Part shown: positions 1-6,139 of the stretch, piece by piece | Layout: each line of letters begins with the position of its first letter | Numbering within the stretch: the stretch's first letter is position 1 | NCBI GenBank assembly: GCA_030529405.1 | Contig: JAUMWZ010000087.1 | Location: 1-6,709 of the forward strand | Source of the DNA: Bacteroides sp. | Lineage (GTDB): Bacteria; Bacteroidota; Bacteroidia; Bacteroidales; Bacteroidaceae | Length of the DNA stretch: 6,709 nt | Direction of reading: 5' to 3' | The notes under the pieces: generated by a model | Told to the model about the DNA's origin: nothing | The model's database searches: none | What the model saw: only the letters and a program-made list of their open reading frames with translations | Translations under genes and position numbers: made by a program

Positions 1-38
1 ATTGCTATTGCAGCTTGTATTAAGACGTGTGGAGTCAT
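1..38 (-). CDS. Start of an unidentified gene downstream of tsaE (partial)
   Basis: Only the first 12 codons are inside the window, reading MTPHVLIQAAIA before the left edge. The ATG (positions 36-38) overlaps the TGA stop of tsaE (35-37) in the four-base ATGA arrangement typical of translationally coupled genes, and the reading frame stays open to the edge. This supports a real start in the same operon as tsaE. The fragment is too short to assign a family; the sequence after the first three residues is mildly hydrophobic, which could be an ordinary alpha helix or strand. No function is proposed. Confidence 0.5.
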   Translation of the reverse strand, partial: MTPHVLIQAAIA

Positions 39-451
39 AGTGTAATAATTCTGCCTCCCTCTTCTGTGGTCTCTATGTTTACTGTCATAGTGTTTTCAGG
101 AAGAAGTTCCTCTATCAGTTCGGGCCACTCTATGAAACACAAGTTTCCACTATAAAGGTAGTCTTCATAGCCCATATCATAGACCTCTCCCAATTGCTTT
201 ATGCGATAGAAATCAAAGTGATAGATTGCCTCGTTTTTATCCTTTGTTCTGTATTCGTTCACAATAGCGAATGTAGGAGATGCAACAGTATCTGTCACTC
301 CTAGTTCTTCGCATATTGCTTTTATGAGAGTAGTTTTCCCAGCTCCCATCTTTCCATAAAAAGCAAATACTTTATTACTCCCTATATGTGATATGAATTC
401 TTTTGCAGCCTTCTGCAAATCATTTATGCTATCAATCTTTATTTGTGCCAT
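35..451 (-). CDS. tsaE: TsaE, ATPase of the tRNA threonylcarbamoyladenosine (t6A37) synthesis complex
   Basis: TsaE (YjeE family) is the cytoplasmic P-loop ATPase that works with TsaB and TsaD to transfer the threonylcarbamoyl group to A37 of ANN-decoding tRNAs. The 138-residue length is normal for the family. A Walker A loop GKMGAGKT lies at residues 33-40, followed by T41. The family motif SPT is at residues 59-61, the HFDFYR block at 78-83 and the FIEWPE block at 106-111; the last two are hallmark TsaE segments. The start follows an A-rich leader with no Shine-Dalgarno sequence, as is usual in Bacteroidota. It lies 35 bases after the metal permease gene and overlaps the next gene by ATGA, so it is probably an internal operon gene. 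TsaB and TsaD are not in the window. Identification is secure from motifs and length. Confidence 0.96.
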   Translation of the reverse strand: MAQIKIDSINDLQKAAKEFISHIGSNKVFAFYGKMGAGKTTLIKAICEELGVTDTVASPTFAIVNEYRTKDKNEAIYHFDFYRIKQLGEVYDMGYEDYLYSGNLCFIEWPELIEELLPENTMTVNIETTEEGGRIITL

Positions 452-486
452 TTCTGTTTTGTATATGGTTGTTCTGCAAAATGTAT

Positions 487-1293
487 TTACTTTGTTTTCA
501 AAGTATACTTACCTAATCTGCAAGTTGTATATATAATAATGAGGAAGAAAATTATTGCTGCTCCAGATGGTACTTGCAGCTGATATGATATAAATAATCC
601 TCCCAAACAACCAATGAAGGCTATCAGTACGGATATTATCATCAACTTGTTGAATTTTGCTGTAAATAAATTTGCTGTCATTTGAGGTATCGTAAGCAGT
701 GATATTACCATAACTATACCTACCATTCGTAGAGTTGCCACTATAGTAAGAGCTATGAATGCCATGAGTATGTATTCAAGTATGTTTACAGGAATTCTCT
801 GAGAACGTGCATATTCCTTGTCAAACGCAAGGTATAGTATTGGTCTGTTGTATGTCGTGAAAAAAGCTATAAGAGAAATACTTATCACAGACAAAACAAT
901 TAAATCTTCAATCCCTATTGTCAAGATATTGCCGAAAAGATATGAAGACAAGTCTGTTGCATATCCTGGAGTTAGAAATGTGAAGATTATACCTACCGCC
1001 ATGCCTAAGGTCCAAAATACGGCAATTGCAGAATCCTCTCTCATATCACTCTTACTGCTTAGCCATTTAACACCAGCTGCCGAGGCTACTGCAAATATAG
1101 CGGCTGAAAGTATTGGAGATATACCTGTGTATAGCCCTGTACCTATTCCGCCGAACGAAGCATGGGTGATTCCACCACTTATGAATACAAGTCGTCGAGA
1201 TACTATATAAGTTCCGATTATTCCGCAAGCTATACTGCTGAGCAAACTGCCTATGAGTGCGTACTGAAAGAAAGTATATTGTAATATGTCCAA
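487..1293 (-). CDS. Metal ABC transporter permease, ABC-3 family (ZnuB/MntB-like)
   Basis: This 268-residue integral membrane protein matches the ABC-3 permease family, which forms the inner-membrane channel of zinc, manganese or iron importers together with an ATPase and a metal-binding lipoprotein. Hydrophobic segments run through most of the chain (roughly residues 10-32, 55-75, 88-108, 128-146, 172-205, 217-237 and 243-258). The block around residues 30-52, with R33-R34, SGGITHASFGG and nearby glycines, is the conserved early family motif. The stretch from R189 to N208, including VGIVMV, LLTIPQMTAN, is the cytoplasmic coupling region that contacts the ATPase. The metal cannot be told from sequence; zinc is the commonest assignment. 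It starts 16 bases after the small cysteine-cluster gene and precedes tsaE. No ATPase or solute-binding gene is visible here, so its partners must be elsewhere or beyond the left edge. Confidence 0.9.
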   Translation of the reverse strand: MDILQYTFFQYALIGSLLSSIACGIIGTYIVSRRLVFISGGITHASFGGIGTGLYTGISPILSAAIFAVASAAGVKWLSSKSDMREDSAIAVFWTLGMAVGIIFTFLTPGYATDLSSYLFGNILTIGIEDLIVLSVISISLIAFFTTYNRPILYLAFDKEYARSQRIPVNILEYILMAFIALTIVATLRMVGIVMVISLLTIPQMTANLFTAKFNKLMIISVLIAFIGCLGGLFISYQLQVPSGAAIIFFLIIIYTTCRLGKYTLKTK

Positions 1294-1309
1294 GTTTACT
1301 TTTTCTCTA

Positions 1310-1738
1310 TTAGTGTGTTAGTCTTTCTCTTCGTTCTGTCATTATGAGTATCAACTCATCTTTCATATCTTTTGGAACCTCTATACCTCTCAACTGAAGG
1401 CTTCTTATCCAAGCTGCAATTTCATCTTCGTTTGTTGTGTAAAGTATCTGTCTAAACTCCTCAACCTCCTCTTGCGTGTATTCGTCTTCTGCTTTTCCAA
1501 TATGTCTGTCCAGCTCATGGTCGTCGAAATATTCTATTTCTTTGCTCACCGCCGCCAGTAGACTGTCTTTTTCACACATCTCATGTTGCCCGCAACAACC
1601 ACTGTCATCAATCACTGTAGAGGCTTTTTCTGCCTCCACAGTGTTGTTGTTTGATTGTTCAGTTGTCTTACTTCTAATCCATTTGGTAATATAGGCTATC
1701 ACGCCCAATACTATAAGAGATAGTAATAGTACCTTCAT
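1310..1738 (-). CDS. Small membrane-anchored protein with a CCxxHxxC cysteine cluster, function unknown
   Basis: I do not recognise a characterised family for this 142-residue protein. Residues 2-19 form one hydrophobic segment followed by KWIRSK, so it looks like an N-terminal anchor with the rest in the cytoplasm by the positive-inside rule. Residues 26-46 are a polar linker. Residues 48-55 read CCGQHEMC, giving C48, C49, H52 and C55, a compact set that could bind a metal or form a redox site. The remainder (about 60-142) is acidic and helical in character, including EIEYFDDHELDRHIG and a paired EEVEEFRQIL segment. It is the first gene of the cluster with the metal permease 16 bases downstream and tsaE beyond, and a TAACTTTG box lies 34 bases upstream of its start. 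A role in metal handling is only an inference from the motif and neighbour. Confidence 0.8.
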   Translation of the reverse strand: MKVLLLSLIVLGVIAYITKWIRSKTTEQSNNNTVEAEKASTVIDDSGCCGQHEMCEKDSLLAAVSKEIEYFDDHELDRHIGKAEDEYTQEEVEEFRQILYTTNEDEIAAWIRSLQLRGIEVPKDMKDELILIMTERRERLTH

Positions 1739-1771
1739 TTTGTTGTCAGTCTTATTTTATTTTTCAGTCGG

Positions 1772-1779
1772 CAAAGTTA
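1772..1779 (-). promoter_or_regulatory. Candidate -7 promoter box upstream of the cysteine-cluster / permease / tsaE operon
   Basis: On the minus strand this reads TAACTTTG, an exact match to the Bacteroides -7 consensus TAnnTTTG. It sits 34 bases upstream of the ATG at 1738 and would give a short leader of roughly 27 bases. No TTTG is found at the usual -33 distance, so the promoter is supported by one element only. Its position after the hydrolase gene fits a new transcription unit starting here. Confidence 0.5.
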
Positions 1780-1869
1780 CTTCTATTGCTGGTCTTTACT
1801 GGCTTTTTCTTCTATTTTACTTTTGTTATATTTTGTTTCTTTCTGTGGTATACATCACATAATACATTT

Positions 1870-1903
1870 CTTTGGTGTTGTTATTTTATCTCTAACACCA
1901 AAG
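1870..1903. repeat. Perfect 10-bp inverted repeat spanning the hydrolase stop codon
   Basis: Arms CTTTGGTGTT (1870-1879) and AACACCAAAG (1894-1903) are exact reverse complements with a 14-base loop that contains the stop codon of the alpha/beta hydrolase gene (1881-1883). In the transcript this would form a hairpin at the end of the coding region. There is no run of T after the downstream arm on the minus strand (it continues AAATGTATTATG), so it is not a canonical intrinsic terminator. It may act as a 3' stabilising hairpin or a weak terminator for the two-gene cassette. Confidence 0.5.
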
Positions 1904-3377
1904 ATGCAGGGAATATTCTCTCAGGGTCGAAGAATGTAGCGCAACTGTTTACCATACTTTCAATGTTAGGCTCTACTTTCCCTTGGAAAACTCTATTGCC
2001 GTTGATGTTTACTGTTACTTCTTCGTCAAGGTTTACAAGCTTTTCGCTCAAGTAGAGTTTTATCTTTCCTGATTTTAGTGGAGTATATTTTTTGTTAAAT
2101 CTCAACCATATTCCCCATCTTTTATCCTTCTCTGTAGGTTGATATTCTACATTGTCTACTGTTATATTAACAACATTTCCTTTTATATCCATATTGTAGA
2201 AAGTTCTGCCGTCTTTTTGAGGTCGTTCTATAATCTGTATGTTATAGAAGCCTTTTCTTCTCTGTCCGTCTAGCTCGAAATCTTCCCACATCACTTGCTT
2301 AGGTTGTGCCACTCTGCTGAAGCTCTTTAGCCAAGGGGTTGTTTCACTATAACTAATAATGTGTCCTTCGCCTGGTATAAGTTGTATGTTATGATTGAAA
2401 GCTCCAGGGTTCTCTTTTTGTAGTCTTTCAAATGTTTCTTTGGCGTATGCTGTAAGCAGATTTCTGCAATACATATAGTCTTCTGAGCCTGTTCTTAAAC
2501 TAAATGCTATGTTTCTGCAGTTCTCAACTGGCGTGTTTTCCAATGGTTCTCCACCTGCCATTGGTCCTGCTCCAGCAAGATAGTCTGCATAGAATGAAGC
2601 TAATCTCTGACTACCATATCCTCCTTCAGACACACCTATTATGTAGACTCTGTTAGGGTCTATCTCACCTCCTACAAAACCTAATCTTAGAAGTTTCTCC
2701 CACGCAAATTGCTTAGCCTTTTGCCACCAACGATAGTATGGTCCTTCGTTTGGTATCTGAGGTATGAAATAAGCTGAAGGAGCATCATCAAAGCCTCTGC
2801 ACATTATAAATCCCATCTGCCACTCTCTAGCCTTTGGTCCAGAGCCGTGTGTGTAGATAAACAAAGGGTATTTGCCTTCTGTAATATCATCTTTGCTACC
2901 GTAGTGGAATGGCATTATTGCTGGTATATCCCATTCTTCTAGCAGTGTCCAACTTGATTTATTGTATTGCGAGAGAGGTTCAAGATGACCCAGCTTTTCT
3001 TCTTGCTTTTGGTCGTTAGCCTCTTTCCATTCCTTCCAGATTCTGTTTTGCGCTTCTTTTATCTCTCCTGTTTTTATAGTTTTCTTAAGCTGAAACAGTT
3101 GCAGATTCTTCTCAGTTAAGCTCTTAACTAAGTATGATTTGGCTTCAGAGTATATATCACCTGTAAATTCATTCTCTTTAGTTTCCTTTTCAGGCTCTTT
3201 TTCTTCTTTGTTTATATCTTTTTTGCCTTCTGCTTTTTCGTCTTTTTTCTCTTCTTTCAGCTCCTTCTTGTCTTCTTTTTTATCTTTCTGTTCAGGAGCA
3301 ATATTGTTTGCGTCTACACAGTTAGTGAAACTCATCAGAATGATGAGTGCTAATCCTTTTTTTAATATTGTGTTCAT
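1881..3377 (-). CDS. Exported alpha/beta hydrolase (putative esterase/peptidase) with Lys/Glu-rich linker
   Basis: This 498-residue protein starts with a signal sequence (KK at 6-7, hydrophobic 8-18). C20 could be a lipidated cysteine, but the preceding SFTN is a poor lipobox; cleavage after VDA (23) by signal peptidase I is the alternative. Residues 30-70 are an unusually Lys/Glu/Asp-rich linker. The hydrolase domain spans about 165-350: HGSG at 177-180 (oxyanion-hole type), GVSEGG at 248-253 with S250 as nucleophile, D300 as candidate acid, and H339 in GEGH as catalytic base. Residues about 360-498 are beta-rich and form a separate C-terminal domain. The fold resembles secreted Bacteroidota esterase/prolyl-oligopeptidase-like hydrolases, but the substrate is unknown. 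It begins 13 bases after the GH20 gene and is almost certainly cotranscribed with it, suggesting removal of ester or other groups from the same glycan; that link is inference. Confidence 0.85.
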   Translation of the reverse strand: MNTILKKGLALIILMSFTNCVDANNIAPEQKDKKEDKKELKEEKKDEKAEGKKDINKEEKEPEKETKENEFTGDIYSEAKSYLVKSLTEKNLQLFQLKKTIKTGEIKEAQNRIWKEWKEANDQKQEEKLGHLEPLSQYNKSSWTLLEEWDIPAIMPFHYGSKDDITEGKYPLFIYTHGSGPKAREWQMGFIMCRGFDDAPSAYFIPQIPNEGPYYRWWQKAKQFAWEKLLRLGFVGGEIDPNRVYIIGVSEGGYGSQRLASFYADYLAGAGPMAGGEPLENTPVENCRNIAFSLRTGSEDYMYCRNLLTAYAKETFERLQKENPGAFNHNIQLIPGEGHIISYSETTPWLKSFSRVAQPKQVMWEDFELDGQRRKGFYNIQIIERPQKDGRTFYNMDIKGNVVNITVDNVEYQPTEKDKRWGIWLRFNKKYTPLKSGKIKLYLSEKLVNLDEEVTVNINGNRVFQGKVEPNIESMVNSCATFFDPERIFPASLVLEIK

Positions 3378-3390
3378 ACTTATGTTTTAA

Positions 3391-5349
3391 TTACAGCTTC
3401 TCTACCTTGAAGTTTGTTACCTTACTTTTGAAAGTTCCTGAATGTCTTAATGGGAAAGACAGTGTTCTTATGTACTTCATCTTTGTTTTTGGATCTTCAA
3501 AGTGTTTTGTCTGTATGTTCATATCTTCTACTAGCTTTCCGTTTATAAACAATTTTGTGTTAGTAGATGTTGTCTCTATTGCTATATTTATCTTCTCGCC
3601 TTGTCTCAAAGAGCGGTTGAATGTGTTCAGATATCCATCTCTTTCGAATCCTAACATACCCTTAACAGGATCGCTAAGATAGAACACAGCATCTTTAGAG
3701 AATAGAAGTTTTGTGCCTCTTCTCTCTTTATTTACCTCTATGTCAAACGATATGCGATGTCCATATCCAGCTTCTCTTGCGTCGTATAAAGTTTTAGGTT
3801 TAAGCTCACTCAACTGATATTGCACTCCCGATGTTAGTCCCTTGTTGAAACGTCCAAGTAGGTTTACGTTTGGAGCCTCGCTTAGTGTGTGTCTTCTTTT
3901 GTTGAAGTCTTCAAACGAAGTTTTAGGGTTTTTGCCTGTCCACATCTTTACTGACAGCGTTTGCATAGCTGGATAAACACGATGGTGTATGTCTCTTGTA
4001 GATATTCCATTGCCTACGTGGTCGTTCCACACAGCAAACATACCGCCCAATATGTTAGGGTCTTTTTCCTCGAACTCTTCTTTTCCTATCTTGGCTGGTG
4101 TCCAGTTAGCATATAGGTGTTTGATGTTAAGATAGTCGTAATAATATCCTGCAAGTGGAACGATGTAAAGTGCGCCGTCAGGAATGCTTACTAGCTTGTA
4201 TCCTTGTTTTATCATATCTCTTGGTTCTGCATATCCGTTGTACCAAGCAAACATCAGTACGTTGTCAGACTTAACAGGTGTGTCGCCCTTTGCGTGAGTT
4301 AGCGCACCCCATATACATGCTTGTTTTCCGAAACTTTCTACATATTTAATGTATCTATCTGTCAGATAGCGGAATTTTTCTACTACTTCTTTCTTTGCGT
4401 TAGAATATTCATCTGTTCCTATGTGCATTCTTTTGCTGATGAACACAGGATTTTCTCCGCCAAGATATTCTTTAAGTAGATTGTCTATGAAAGTGTATGT
4501 TTCTGGCTTGAATAGGTCTAAGTGGTCAGTTCCATATTCTTTACTGCCAATTTCAGGCATATATTGCGCAAACGCTAAAGAGTGTGCAGGGAAGTCTATT
4601 TCTGGAATGATTTCAACAAACTTGCTCATTCCTAGTTTTTGCAGATTTCTAAACTCGTCTTTAGTATAGTGTCCGTCTTGTGCTGCTAACCCTGGGTATG
4701 TTTCGCTTTCAAGTCGGAAGGCAGAATATGTTTTGTTCCAATCGCCTTCAAAGAACTGCTTAAATCCGTTGTCGTTAAGGTGTACTTGAAGTGTGTTCAT
4801 CTTGTAGTAAGACATAATTTTTACATAGTCTTCTAAGAAGTGCATTGGTATGAACTTTCTTCCACAATCAAGCATAAATCCTCTCATTGCATAATCTGGA
4901 TAATCTCTTATATATCCCTTAGGAAGTTTGTTGCCTTCTTGTTGCTCGCATATTTGGAGGATAGTTCTTGTTGCCCAATACACTCCGGTAGCTGTTTTTG
5001 CCCTAACTTCCACGGTCTTGTCTATCTTTATTTCATACTCTTCGTCTCCAGCCTTTTTATTGTTGCTTAGTGTGAAATATATTCCCCCCGCTTTAGGCTT
5101 GCTTGCTACTACCGAAAGTTCTACATTGAACATATCTTTATAGTCTTGTGCAAAAGTCTTTGCCACTTCTTCTAATTCTTGATGTTTAGGATTATAGAAG
5201 ATGGTTGTTTCTTTGCTGATGTTTACAAAGTCTTTACCACCCTTCCATTCCTTTAATTCTGGAATTACGAAAGGCTTTTCGTTGATTTGTAACTGTGCAA
5301 AACTCAAAATCGGTACGATTAACAGTAGCAAAAATGATAGTCTTTTCAT
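3391..5349 (-). CDS. Secreted GH20 beta-N-acetylhexosaminidase
   Basis: Glycoside hydrolase family 20 enzymes remove terminal beta-linked GlcNAc or GalNAc by substrate-assisted catalysis. A signal peptide occupies residues 1-18 (KR, then a hydrophobic run, likely cleavage SFA/QL), so the enzyme is periplasmic or outer-surface. The N-terminal GH20b-type domain covers about 25-145. The TIM-barrel domain begins at DYAMRGFMLD, where R156 matches the substrate-binding arginine, and includes HLNDN at 190-194, EIDFPAHS at 250-257 and the catalytic pair D313-E314 in HIGTDEY. Aromatic pocket residues fit W347, W369 and W441. Residues about 510-650 form a beta-rich C-terminal domain, possibly lectin/LamG-like (KLFINGKLVEDM). 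Several motif residues differ from the classical family (T312 for Gly, N194 in HLNDN, WND for WGE), so the exact substrate is uncertain. It is 88 bases after purN and 13 bases before the hydrolase gene. Confidence 0.93.
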   Translation of the reverse strand: MKRLSFLLLLIVPILSFAQLQINEKPFVIPELKEWKGGKDFVNISKETTIFYNPKHQELEEVAKTFAQDYKDMFNVELSVVASKPKAGGIYFTLSNNKKAGDEEYEIKIDKTVEVRAKTATGVYWATRTILQICEQQEGNKLPKGYIRDYPDYAMRGFMLDCGRKFIPMHFLEDYVKIMSYYKMNTLQVHLNDNGFKQFFEGDWNKTYSAFRLESETYPGLAAQDGHYTKDEFRNLQKLGMSKFVEIIPEIDFPAHSLAFAQYMPEIGSKEYGTDHLDLFKPETYTFIDNLLKEYLGGENPVFISKRMHIGTDEYSNAKKEVVEKFRYLTDRYIKYVESFGKQACIWGALTHAKGDTPVKSDNVLMFAWYNGYAEPRDMIKQGYKLVSIPDGALYIVPLAGYYYDYLNIKHLYANWTPAKIGKEEFEEKDPNILGGMFAVWNDHVGNGISTRDIHHRVYPAMQTLSVKMWTGKNPKTSFEDFNKRRHTLSEAPNVNLLGRFNKGLTSGVQYQLSELKPKTLYDAREAGYGHRISFDIEVNKERRGTKLLFSKDAVFYLSDPVKGMLGFERDGYLNTFNRSLRQGEKINIAIETTSTNTKLFINGKLVEDMNIQTKHFEDPKTKMKYIRTLSFPLRHSGTFKSKVTNFKVEKL

Positions 5350-5437
5350 AGTTTCTCAGTTGTTTTTAGTTTGTTTCTTGATTATATATACTCTTGTTGT
5401 AAACCATATATCGTTTTCTCGTAAACTAATATAGCTT
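5350..5437 (-). other. purN to GH20 intergenic spacer, no clear promoter or terminator
   Basis: This 88-base AT-rich spacer separates the purN stop from the GH20 start. I looked on the minus strand for TTTG / TAnnTTTG elements and found only poor matches such as TTAGTTTA, and I saw no convincing GC-rich hairpin followed by T. The GH20 cassette could be read through from purN or have its own weak or unusual promoter. The last bases before the GH20 ATG are A-rich (GAGAAACT) with no Shine-Dalgarno sequence. Confidence 0.4.
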
Positions 5438-6040
5438 TTATTTCAAACTGTTTTTTATGCAGTCTTCTATTACTTTAGGAAAGTGAGCGTACTCAAGCTC
5501 GTGAACTTTCGTAGCCAGACTGTTGTAGTCGTCTGTTGAAGTAACATCACACTCCGACTTAAATATTATATCTCCCTCGTCGTAGTTCTCGTTTACGTAG
5601 TGTATAGTTATTCCGCTTTTCACTTCTTTAGCCTCTATAACAGCTTTGTGAACATTGTCGCCATACATTCCCTTGCCACCAAACTTAGGAAGCAATGCAG
5701 GGTGGATATTTACTATTGCCATTGGGTAGTGGCTGATAATTGCAGGTGGCACCTTCAATAAGAATCCGGCAAGGACAATAAAGTCTATGTCTTTACTTTT
5801 TAAGTAGTCAAGAACCTCTAAACCATCTGTCCACTTCTCTTTCTCAAAGACTACACTCTCAACACCTAATCTCTTTGCTCTCTCAAGAACGTATGCGTCC
5901 TTCTTATTAGTTATTATCAATTCTACTTTCGCAATACAATCTGCCTCCCCATTATCGTCTTTCTTCTTGCAGTTGAAAAACTCATAAATATTCTCTGCAT
6001 TAGAGCCAGAACCCGATGCAAAAACAGCTATTTTTCTCAT
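5438..6040 (-). CDS. purN: Phosphoribosylglycinamide formyltransferase (GAR transformylase)
   Basis: PurN transfers a formyl group from 10-formyltetrahydrofolate to GAR in step three of de novo purine synthesis, in the cytoplasm. The 200-residue length is typical. The N-terminal FASGSGSN (7-14) is the phosphate-binding loop for GAR. N111 and H113 in VNIHPALLP, together with D154 in YDEGDII, correspond to the catalytic Asn-His-Asp of E. coli PurN (N106, H108, D144). The GGKGMYG loop at 121-127 and SGITIHYV at 142-149 are also family-typical. An extra Lys/Asp-rich stretch with C24 and C35 follows the first helix. The gene is divergent from acpP across a 150-base region and is followed 88 bases later by the GH20 cassette. 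Identification is secure. Confidence 0.97.
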   Translation of the reverse strand: MRKIAVFASGSGSNAENIYEFFNCKKKDDNGEADCIAKVELIITNKKDAYVLERAKRLGVESVVFEKEKWTDGLEVLDYLKSKDIDFIVLAGFLLKVPPAIISHYPMAIVNIHPALLPKFGGKGMYGDNVHKAVIEAKEVKSGITIHYVNENYDEGDIIFKSECDVTSTDDYNSLATKVHELEYAHFPKVIEDCIKNSLK

Positions 6041-6049
6041 TTTATTCTC

Positions 6050-6065
6050 TTTTTGTGCACAAAAA
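6050..6065. promoter_or_regulatory. 16-bp perfect palindrome in the purN leader
   Basis: The sequence TTTTTGTGCACAAAAA is its own reverse complement over all 16 bases and ends 10 bases upstream of the purN ATG. It could be a repressor operator, or a hairpin in the purN mRNA leader that affects translation initiation. The core TGTGCA (6054-6059) recurs at 6075-6080, exactly 21 bases away, about two helical turns. No known regulator is assigned. Confidence 0.45.
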
Positions 6066-6107
6066 AGGGGTAAATGTGCAAGATTTTCTCATTTATTGTC
6101 CTAAATA

Positions 6108-6139
6108 TTTGCGCAAAAGGATAAATATTCATTCCTTTG
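6108..6139 (+). promoter_or_regulatory. Bacteroides-type promoter of acpP-fabF
   Basis: A -33 TTTG lies at 6108-6111 and a -7 box TTCCTTTG at 6132-6139, one mismatch from TAnnTTTG, with 20 bases between them. This spacing suits the primary sigma factor of Bacteroidota. Transcription would start near 6146, giving an A-rich leader of about 45 bases before the acpP ATG at 6191. The -33 box is inside the palindrome TTTGCGCAAA (6108-6117). Confidence 0.65.

Noticed and set aside
818..1210. 130-residue plus-strand open frame inside the permease gene
   Set aside because: It lies wholly antisense to a convincing ABC-3 permease gene, has no recognisable motif and no promoter; it is a shadow of the coding strand.
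1844..1859. TGTGG-N6-TCACA, nine of ten matches to the E. coli CRP site, upstream of the cysteine-cluster gene
   Set aside because: Bacteroidota do not use classical CRP-cAMP control, the site is about 65 bases beyond the -7 box, and one isolated match to a short motif is expected by chance.
1786..2055. Plus-strand open frame starting in the spacer between the hydrolase and the cysteine-cluster gene
   Set aside because: Phe-rich composition reflects T-rich DNA; most of it overlaps the hydrolase C-terminus antisense, and no family is recognisable.
3139..3390. Serine/phenylalanine-rich plus-strand open frame
   Set aside because: It is the complement of the Lys/Glu-rich linker (AAG/GAA repeats read backwards give Phe/Ser/Leu), not a gene.
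3347..5143. Several plus-strand open frames (3347-3682, 4421-4669, 4840-5070, 4928-5143) opposite GH20
   Set aside because: All are antisense to a GH20 gene with intact domain structure; none shows motifs or a plausible promoter.
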